64,000 bases of DNA from Echiichthys vipera (taxonomy: Eukaryota > Chordata > Actinopteri > Perciformes > Trachinidae): positions 949,531 to 1,013,530 of the forward strand of contig OY829668.1 in the NCBI GenBank assembly GCA_963691815.1. The letters are read 5' to 3'. Position numbers and translations under genes: made by a program. Shown here piece by piece: positions 56,045 through 64,000 of the stretch (its first letter is position 1; every line of letters starts with the position of its first letter). Under the pieces are notes generated by a model that worked only from the letters and a program-made list of their open reading frames with translations, searched no databases and had not been told where the DNA came from.

Positions 56045-59000
56045 TCACAGGGAGGCCTTTGAGTTTCTCTGTTAGGGTTAGTGGGCCGACCCCTCTGCAG
56101 GGCCTCACTGGGGCCAGCGAAGGGCCATCACGTCGGCCCCTGATGCTGCAGGAGGGGCATCAGGGCGGCTGTGGATCAGGAGGGGGAGGCGGGGCAGGTA
56201 GGGCAGGAGCGCCACCTGGACACCAGCTGGGACTGGATCCCCGGGTGGGTCGACCAGGGGAGGGGGTCTGATGTTGAAAGACCCGAGCCCCCCTACGATG
56301 CCAGGTCCCATCACTGATGATGTGTTCAGGTGCCCAGAGGGCGTCTGTAAAGTATACCTCTGATCTTATTTCATGTTTATTTCCACGTGTGTGATGGACG
56401 CACCTGGTTGAAGAACTCCTGCAGCAGACAGTCGAGCCACGGCTCGGCCACGGCCATCGGCCGCGCTTCGTTGGAGATGTCGCTCACCTTCACCATGATC
56501 TTCATCAGCTGCAAAACCACAGAAGAAGAATTTATACTCTCTACGGAGGCCTGAGGGCGCCAAAAGACTCAACAAATGACTCCAAAAATGTCCAAAAGAA
56601 CTTGTTGAGGATTTCGTTGTGTTGTTTTGTGTCTTTGTGGTTGTTTGTGTCTCATTGTGGTTGTTTTGCGTCTTTTTGTTGTTGTTTTGTGTCTCTTTGT
56701 AGTGGTTTTGTGTCTCTTAGTGGTTGTTTTGTGTCTCTTTGCGGTTGTTTTGTGTCTCTTTGTGGTTGTTTTGTGTCTCTTTGCGGTTGTTTTGTGTCTC
56801 TTTGTGGTTGTTTTGCGTCTTTTTGTGGATGTTTTGTGTCTCTTTGTAGTTGTTTTGTGTCTCTCTGTGGTTGATTTGCGTCTCTTTGTAGTTGTTTTGT
56901 GTCTCTTTGTGGTTGTTTTGTGTCTCTTTGTGGTTGTTTTGTGTCTCTTTGCGGTTGTTTTGTGTCTCTTTGTGGTTGTTTTGTGTCTCTTTGTGGTTGT
57001 TTTGTGTCTCTTTGTGGTTGATTTGTGTCTCTTTGTGGTTGTTTTGTGTCTCTTTGTGGTTGTTTTGTGTCTCTTTGTGGTTGTTTTGTGTCTCTTTGTG
57101 GTTGTTTTGCGTCTTTTTGTAGTTGTTTTGTGTCTCTTTGTAGTTGTTTTGTGTCTCTTTGTAGTTGTTTTGTGTCTCTTTCTGGTTGTTTTGTGTCTCT
57201 TTGTGGTTGTTTTGTGTCTCTTTGTAGTTGTTTTGTGTCTCTTTGTAGTTGTTTTGTGTCTCTTTGTAGTGGTTTTGTGTCTCTTTGTGGTTGTTTTGTG
57301 CCTCTTTGTGGTTGTTTTGTGTCTCTTTGTTGTTGTTTTGTGTCTCTTTGTAGTTGTTTTGCGTCTCTTTGTGGATGTTTTGTGTCTCTTTGTGGTTGTT
57401 TTGTGTCTCTTTGCGGTTGTTTTGCATGTCTTTGTGGTCGTTTTGCGCCTCTTTCAGATGTTTTGTGTCTCTTAGTGGTTGTTTTGTGTCTCTTTGTGGT
57501 TGTTTTGTGTCTCTTTGTAGTTGTTTTGCGTCTCTTTGTGGTTGTTTTGTGTCTCTTTGTGGTTGTTTTGTGTCTCTTTGCGGTTGTTTTGCATGTCTTT
57601 GTGGTCGTTTTGCGCCTCTTTCAGATGTTTTGTGTCTCTTAGTGGTTGTTTTGTGTCTCTTTGTGGTTGTTTTGTGTCTCTTTGTGGTTGTTTTGTGTCT
57701 CTTTGTGGTTGTTTTGTGTCTCTGTAGTGAAACATATATTTAAAAACCAATGAAGTAAATGAAAATATGTAAACACAACAAAAGGGAAGAACGAGACTCG
57801 GAGTAAAGCAGCAGCAGAGTTCACAGATGGTGTGAAAAGACTTAAATTGGAGCCTTGACTCGAGTGAAAGTGCGTTTCTTTACCACTTCCTTGTGCTCCT
57901 TGTTGGTGAAGTCGAACACCGGCTGCATGGTTTTGAACTTGTTGAGGATTTCGTTGTGTCTCGCCATGTCGGTGGCCAGGATGCACCTGACGGGGAAAAC
58001 AAACACAGTTTTAAAGTCGTGGACGTCAACGCGGACGAAGTGAACTCAGAGTCTCACTTGATCATTCCCCCGCGGATGTGTTTGTACTGCTCGCACGTCA
58101 GGTTCTTCAGGATGTTGCACTCGGACTGAGAAGGAAAGAAAATCACTCTTTACCACATTTCAACGCTTCGTTTTCAACGTTTGCAGTTTGAAAAACAAGT
58201 AAACATAACTTTATTATTATCATAAAGATAATAATCAACATCTGAACAGCTAAGGGACTTTTTTATCAGCTCAAATTATGAATTTATAACTAATCAGATA
58301 CTTTCGGCGTCCCACAGGGATCCATCCTCGAGCCCCTTTGATTCCTTATTTACGATGATGGGTCTGATTTATGTTTCTATTACTTACAGTTTAGTTTATA
58401 ATAATAATTCACTAATAATTGAATATTCTGTCTAATAAATATAAAAATAAATTAAATGAACCAGAATATTAAAACTTACTTACTTCCCTACTTAATTTTT
58501 CACTTTTATTTATGTATTAATTTATATATATTTTTATTTTATTTTATATTTTATTGTATATTTTATTATATGTATATATTTATTAAATTGATTTATTTAT
58601 GTTTGTATTAATTCTTATTTTTTTATTTCTTAATAATTTATTCAATTTTAAATAAATAAATACATAAAAAAGATTAATTAAAAAAATTAAAATAAAATAG
58701 AAAACAGAACAAAAAAAACATTTATGTCACATGTTTATTTTTTTATTTATTTGGATTGATTTTTAAATCATTTATTTATTTACTTCTTATTTATTTATTT
58801 AATAATATCTAAAAATAAAATATAAATAAATATATACATTTTTAATTAATTAATTAGTATGTTTTTAAATAAATAAATACTTTAAAATATGAATAAAAAA
58901 AAATAAAAAATTGCATTTATTTCAAATATGATCAATGAATTAATGCGTATATTTATTTTTAATTCATTCTGATTTCCTCGTGTTGTTCCTCCGTGGTACC

Positions 59001-60611
59001 TTGGCCATGATGCCGAAGGCGACGGCGCAGTGGTGGTTCTCCAGCGGCGAGATGTCGTTGTAGCGCAGCGCCAAAGCGGTCTGAGCGTTAATCTGTGTGA
59101 AACCAAAAAGATGCAGATTAACGGTGAGCGGGGGCGCGGCGCGGACACCCAGGGTGGCGGGGAGGCGACCTGGTACACGTTGTTGTAGCCGGGGTGGTCG
59201 AGGTCGTGGCACAGCGCCGAGGTCAGCATGATCAGGAGGTCGATCCTGGCGATTTTACTGCGGAGCTCCGTGAGCCAGATGAGCCCGTACATCTGCAGGA
59301 GGACACGGGGACGCGGCGTTAGTCTGCCCTTCACTACAGGTGGCTACGCAAGAGGGAGGAGAGGGGGGAGACCAGGAAGGGCCGACCAATCACAGCAGAG
59401 TGGGCCTCTTAAAGAGACAGGCACCGCAACAGCGACGTCCAAGCACTCGAGTAGAAACACACACTACATGTGAGCCAGCACGTCTTTGTGGTTGTTTTGT
59501 GTCTTTGTGGTTGTTTTGTGTCTCTTTGTGGTTGTTTTGTGTCTCTTTGTAGTTGTTTTGTGTCTCTTTGTGGTTGTTTTGTGTCTCTTTGTGGTTGTTT
59601 TGTGTCTCTTTGTAGTTGTTTTGTGTCTCTTTGTGGTTGTTTTGTGTCTCTTTGTGGTTGTTTTGTGTCTCTTTGTAGTTGTTTTGTGTCTCTTTGTGGT
59701 TGTTTTGTGTCTCTTTGTGGTTGTTTTGTGTCTCTTTGTAGTTGTTTTGTGTCTCTTTGTAGTTGTTTTGTGTCTCTTTGTAGTTGTTTGCACGTCTTTG
59801 TGGTTGTTTTGTGTGTCTTTATGGTTGTTTTGTGTCTCTTTGTGGTTGTTTTGTGTCTCTTTATGGTTGTTTTGTGTCTTTGTGGTTGTATTGTGTCTCT
59901 TTGTGGTTGTTTTGTGTCTCTTTGTGGTCGTTTGTGTCTTTTCGTGGTTGTTTTGCACGTCTTTGTGGTTGTTTTGTGTCTCTTTGAGGTTGTTTTTTGT
60001 CTCTTTGTAGTTGTTTTGTGTCTCTTTATGGTTGTTTTGTGTCTTTGTGGTTGTATTGTGTCTCTTTGTGGTCGTTTGTGTCTTTTCGTGGTTGTTTTGC
60101 ACGTCTTTGTGGTTGTTTTGTGTCTCTTTGTGGTTGCATTGTGTCTCTTTGTGGTCGTTTGTGTCTTTTCGTGGTTGTTTTGCACGTCTTTGTGGTTGTT
60201 TTGTGTCTCTTTGTGGTTGTTTTGTGTCTCTTTGTGGTTGCTTTGTGTCTCTTTGTGGTTGTTTTTTGTCTCTTTGTAGTTGTTTTGTGTCTCTTTGTGG
60301 TTGTTTTGTGTCTCTTTGTAGTTGTTTTGTGTCTCTTTGTGGTTGTTTGGTGTCTCTTTGTGGTCGTTTTGCAGGTGGAAACCTGGTCCTCAGGTGAAGG
60401 CGCGGTGCTCCAGTGTGTGTCCTCACCATCTGAGTGACGCAGAAGCAGTGCCTGAAGTTGTGGAAGGGGATGTTGTTGTAGTGGCAGTAGACCTCAAACA
60501 GGAAGTTCTGCAGCACGTTCAGCTCGATGTGGAACGCCGTCAGGACGTCCAGGTCGGTGAACATCACCTGCAGCAGCACCAGCATCTCCGCCTCGTCCCA
60601 CTGCCTGTTAG

Positions 60612-60697
<86 letters not shown>

Positions 60698-62706
60698 CTG
60701 TGAGAGGAGTGTGTGTGTGTGACACTGACAGTGTGTGTGCATGTGTGTTAGTGTGTGTACTCACCAGTTGTCAAAAATGGGAGTTTTCAGATGCTCTCTC
60801 ACCTCTTCTGTCACCTGCAGCGAACTACGGCAACAACACACACACTCATTTTACTTTCTAAGTGGTTGTTTTGTGTCTCTTTGTGGTTGTTTTGCACGTC
60901 TTTGTGGTTGTTTTGCATGCATTTGTGGTCGTTTTGTGGGTCTCTGTGGGTGTTTTGCATGCGTTTGTGGTCTTTTTGCACGTCTTTGTGGTCGTTTTGT
61001 GGGTCTTTGTAGTTGTTTTGTGTCTCTTTGTGGTTGTTTTGCACGCGTTTGTGGTTGTTTTGCACGTCATTGTGGTCGTTTTGTGTGTCTCTGTGGGTGT
61101 TTTGCACATCTTTTTGGAGGTTTTGCATGATTTGCTTGTTGTTTTATGTCCTTTTTTATCCATTTCTTATTCTTATTTATCTCTCCTTGTGTTATGGGTC
61201 GTTTTATGTCCATTTTCGGTCGTTTAGCATCTGTTTGTGGTCGTTTAGCATCTCTGTAGTCATCATGAGATGTTTATAGTAGTTCTGCATCTACTTTCAG
61301 TAATTCTACATCTACTTGTCATCATTTTGCATCTATTTTATGTCTCTTTGCAGTCGTTTTGTGACTCTTTCTTTTAATTTCATGCTGTTTGTAACGAGTA
61401 CGTGTATGTTTTGTGTCTGTTTTCCGTCTGGTTGTGTGGTGTCTGTCTGTGACCTCGGAGTCACCTCATGTTGAGGAACTTCCTGCGGACTTGCTGCCGC
61501 TCCTCGTGCACGCTCAGCTGAGAGGTTTTGGGTTTCAGGGACAACTTGGAGAGCTGATGGTCGCCGTCCTCCTTGAATAGACCCATCCAGCTCAGGTGCT
61601 CCACACTCTGACAGGAAGGAGAGTTCAACGTTACATGGGTTCATTTCAGCAGCCTGCACACCGCGTCTCCGGAGCACGAACCTCCAGCTTCCTCTTGAAA
61701 GACTCCACTTGACTCTTCAGGTCACAGATGATGTCCGGAGTCTTCCCCACGTCTTCACCGGCTTTAGTCTCCAGTTGGTGCAGCCTGAAGACAGAGACAG
61801 GGAACACGAGTGAGTCCTTCCCCCCCGGGCGCCTCAGGGGCTCTGCTGCTCAGGAGGCACTCACCTGTTCTCCATGGTGTCCAGCTCTTTGGGCATCCCC
61901 ACACCTGCACAGAAAGCCCAAAAGACTCCACGTTAGAGAGCAAAACCATCACATCCAGCTGCAGAAATCCAACTGGAGCGCAGAAACATTTCTACAGCAG
62001 AACTTTTAAGGTTTGTGACATTTAACGTCTTCTGCTTCTGAGGTTGTTTGGTTTGGAAACAACACACGAGGCGCTCACTCTTTAGGTCTGACGCCACCAC
62101 CTCCAGTCGGTAGTACGAGTCCTCGCTGTTGGCTTCCAGCCGGGGCGAGATGTTCATCACGCTGCCGTTCGAGTTGTACATCTTCAGGATGTGATGCGGC
62201 CCTGCCTCCGCCGCCGCCTGGAACAGTTCTGTCACACGGACACAGATTTATTTTGTCTTAATTCAACAGGAAATGAGAGATGAGAAAGAATCCATCTGCA
62301 CTATCACACAGCACTCTGGCATCTTTTTATTATTATTTCCATCTTCATTTGGTTTAATATCACCGTCTCAAGAGGACAAAGAGGTCAAAGCCCTCAAAGG
62401 TGAGGACCTGTCAACGCCACATGGAGGTAAGGTGCTTAAACAGCAGCCACAGGCACATTCAAACGATCAGGAACGCGTCTTAATCATGTTGGTCGCTGAC
62501 ATAAGTCTCTTTTTATTTGGATACCTTTGCATCTGATTAAATCCCATGTTTGAGTCAAGTTTTCTCGTCCATTTACGTGATGATTATGTCTCTGAAACGA
62601 GCAGAAAGCGTCTCTTACCTTTGACGTCTGCATCAGAGCAGTCGGTTTGAAACTCTGCCTGCTCCAGCCTCCCGTTCACCATGAAATGAATGATTTTTGT
62701 CGTCAT
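53282..62706 (-). CDS. PDE9A-like cGMP-specific 3',5'-cyclic phosphodiesterase (14 coding exons)
   Basis: Exons 62706-62619, 62228-62079, 61904-61865, 61784-61682, 61607-61465, 60824-60765, 60604-60427, 59292-59170, 59092-59000, 58125-58058, 57986-57884, 56508-56404, 53622-53476 and 53374-53282 join into 497 codons plus stop. The catalytic domain starts near residue 176 and keeps all key residues: proton donor H243 and metal ligand H247 (HNFRHC), H283 and D284 (CHDLDHPGYNN), D393, nucleotide-binding Q444 and F447. Spacing equals human PDE9A (533-residue form) with an offset of nine. The N-terminus (MTTKIIHFMVNGRLEQAEF) and a short coiled-coil-like part (95-127) also fit PDE9A. The enzyme hydrolyses cGMP to GMP. 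Catalytic identity to human PDE9A, judged by eye at roughly two thirds, suggests a divergent fish paralogue, so no symbol is given. The exon 13 acceptor lies beside a 31-copy array of itself. Confidence 0.92.
53593..56075 (-). repeat. Minisatellite made of 31 copies of the exon 13 acceptor and exon start
   Basis: Thirty-two occurrences of CAGGGAGGCCTTTGAG (plus strand) were counted. The first (53593-53622) is the real start of exon 13 of the PDE9A-like gene. The other 31 lie upstream in intron 12. On the minus strand each unit reads (ATG)n (TTG)n, then TTTAG or TGCAG, then 33 bases coding SDTEKLKGLPV. The acceptor AG is kept in all complete units. Unit lengths of about 65-90 bp are set by the triplet runs. 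Confidence 0.95.
56605..57728. repeat. 22-bp minisatellite in intron 11 of the PDE9A-like gene
   Basis: About 50 copies of TTTGTGTCTCTTTGTGGTTG plus two bases. A longer block of about 195 bp is itself duplicated near the right end (57354-57550 and 57530-57740). All frames are open artefacts. Confidence 0.95.
59483..60372. repeat. 22-bp minisatellite in intron 7 of the PDE9A-like gene
   Basis: About 40 copies of the same TTTGTGTCTCTTTGTGGTTG unit as in introns 11 and 5, with GCACGTC and GGTCG variants in its right half. Confidence 0.95.
60617..60697. repeat. (CA)n microsatellite in intron 6 of the PDE9A-like gene
   Basis: About 40 uninterrupted CA units, about 12 bases from the acceptor border of exon 7 (60604). 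On the transcribed strand this is (TG)n just upstream of the acceptor. Confidence 0.95.
60862..61135. repeat. 22-bp minisatellite in intron 5 of the PDE9A-like gene
   Basis: About 12 more diverged copies of the TTTGTGTCTCTTTGTGGTTG family. Decayed relatives continue to about 61370, and inverted ones (GACCACAAAGAGACAGGAAA) occur at 62855-62940 upstream of the start codon. Confidence 0.88.
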
Positions 62707-62929
62707 CCCAGAGCCAGGTGGGACGTGACCTTCCCCAGAAATGAAAATGAGACCTCTTGACACTGAAACCTGGAGTCTGTGCAGGGGCACCTGCAGCTGA
62801 CAGACAGCCCACCCACTGGAAATGGAGACGCAAAAGGCAACAGAGGGGACTGAAATGACCACAAAGAGACAGGAAACGACTAAAAAAAGACATTAAATGA
62901 CCATAAAGACATAAAACAGCCAAACAGTG

Positions 62930-63530
62930 ACATTAAATAACCATAAGAGACAATAAACATTACACTAAAATGACACTAAATGATACTGAATGTCACTAAA
63001 TGACACTAAATTACACTGAAACGACACTAAAATGTAACTAAATGACACTAAATGACATAAAAATGACACTACAATGTCACTTAATGACACTAAAAGGACA
63101 CTAAATGTCACTTAATTCCACTGAAAGGACACAATGTCACTAAATGACACTAAATTACACTAAAATGACACTAAATTACACTATAATGATACTAAATTAC
63201 ACTATAATGACAATAAAATGACACTAAATGTCACTCAAATGACACTAAATCCCCCTAAAATAACATTGAATGACACTACAATGTCACTAAATGACACTAA
63301 ATTCCACTACAAGGAAACAATGACACTAAAATTACACTTAATGACACTAAAATGACACTAAAATGACACTAAATCCCCCTAAAATAAGATTGAATGACAC
63401 TGCAATGTCACTTAATGACACTAAAATGACACTAAATTACACTATAATGACACAAATGTCACTAAATGACACTAAAATGTCACTAAAATGACACAAAATG
63501 ACTCTAAATGACACTAAAATGACTTGTGTG
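62930..63530. repeat. ATGACACTAAA tandem repeat upstream of the PDE9A-like gene
   Basis: About 45 imperfect copies of an 11-14 bp unit, AAATGACACTAAA, between the start exon of the PDE9A-like gene and the CpG-rich stretch. No gene is seen in it. Confidence 0.88.
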
Positions 63531-63535
63531 TTTGT

Positions 63536-64000
63536 GTCCAGGGGCCCCCCGCCCCCTGTCCCTCCGCCCCTGCAGCGGGGTGCAGTAGCGCGGCTCTGCC
63601 GGCGGGGGTCGCCGTTCTGCGGCTGTGTGCGGAGCGGGGGGACGGTGTCTGCTGCGGGACGCGCTGTGCCTCTTTATATGTCTATGTGTGGGACGACTGT
63701 GATTTAACCGTCTTTGACGTTTATTGATGACGTATGAACGCGCAGCTGACGAGTTTGACCTCACAGACGCAGGTGAGTGACGTCAGAGCCGACGGCGCGA
63801 ACCTCCCCTAGCCGGCGCAGCTAACGCTAGCTTCCCTGGCTAGTAGCGAGCTAACGCGCTAACAGGAGAAGCTAGCAGCGACGTAAAGCTGCCGTTAAGT
63901 CCCTTAAAGTAGCATTAGTGTGTTTAATTCTGCGCTGAAGCGATCATTTATCACCGTTAAGGCTCCGGGGGCACCGCCCGGGCTCAGAGGGGTGTTCCTG
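63536..64000. promoter_or_regulatory. CpG-rich region, probable promoter at the window edge
   Basis: High G+C with many CpGs after a long AT-rich stretch, and a perfect CRE TGACGTCA (63778-63785). Several GCTAACGC and GCTAGC repeats follow, as often seen at fish promoters. It could drive the PDE9A-like gene leftward, a gene to the right, or both. Confidence 0.45.
63727..63772 (+). CDS. Candidate first coding exon of a rightward gene (partial)
   Basis: ATG at 63727 opens a short frame, MTYERAADEFDLTDA, that ends one base into a codon at a good donor (CGCAG/GTGAGTGA after 63772). A second ATG in another frame at 63734 gives MNAQLTSLTSQTQ to the same donor. It sits in CpG-rich sequence. No family was recognised, and the rest of the gene lies outside the window. 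It may also be a non-coding leader exon. Confidence 0.3.

Noticed and set aside
53593..56075. CRISPR-like array (33-base repeats with variable spacing)
   Set aside because: The spacers are (AAC)n and (ATC)n microsatellites, not unique sequences, and the repeat is a copy of a eukaryotic exon border.
56602..57750. Cys/Val/Leu-rich frames resembling membrane proteins, up to 282 codons
   Set aside because: They are translations of the 22-bp TTTGTGTCTC-type minisatellite in intron 11 of the PDE9A-like gene.
59409..60693. Long Thr/Lys/His-rich frame on the minus strand (up to 409 codons)
   Set aside because: Mostly the same minisatellite in intron 7. Only the part at 60427-60604 is real coding sequence, belonging to exon 7 of the PDE9A-like gene.

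Overview
The window comes from an animal nuclear genome, almost certainly a ray-finned (teleost) fish. It has intron-rich genes with GT-AG splice sites, several fish-typical repeats (LINE, Tc1-like and Harbinger-like elements) and very many micro- and minisatellites. Three protein-coding genes can be followed exon by exon, and each gives one uninterrupted reading frame after splicing. I saw no tRNA, rRNA or prokaryotic feature. 

Layout. 1-8045 is transposon debris: a degenerate LINE, and an inverted copy of the same LINE split by a 3.9 kb block containing a second, L2-type LINE. 8053-19585 (minus) is a 17-coding-exon gene for a secreted VWD-C8-ZP protein of 804 residues (alpha-tectorin/IgGFc-binding-like), with a TATA promoter and an untranslated first exon. 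Its introns hold two Harbinger-like elements, a LINE tail and a 1.3 kb minisatellite. 20185-20955 holds simple repeats and the left part of a Tc1-like element. 20956-39457 is a tandem array of four units (about 4.76, 4.77, 4.77 and 4.2 kb). Each unit carries a Tc1-like right half, a minisatellite, a decayed LINE and a copy of the promoter and first coding exon of the next gene. 39184-48285 (plus) is clcn4, a CLC-type 2Cl-/H+ exchanger of 769 residues in 12 coding exons. 47908-53281 is the gap between two convergent genes: a Harbinger-like element whose terminal repeat has expanded, AT-rich sequence, and an 860 bp polypyrimidine tract. 53282-62706 (minus) is a PDE9A-like cGMP phosphodiesterase of 497 residues in 14 coding exons. 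62930-63530 is a short tandem repeat, and 63536-64000 is CpG-rich with a candidate first exon of a rightward gene. 

The most unusual theme is tandem expansion of gene signals. In the PDE9A-like gene, one splice acceptor plus the first 33 coding bases of its exon has been copied into 31 extra units within 2.5 kb of intron. In the ZP gene, the last splice acceptor is repeated five times at 67 bp spacing, and the upstream copies would end the protein before its furin site. In clcn4, the whole promoter plus exon 1 exists four times upstream of exon 2. No common pathway links the three genes; they simply share a repeat-rich neighbourhood.
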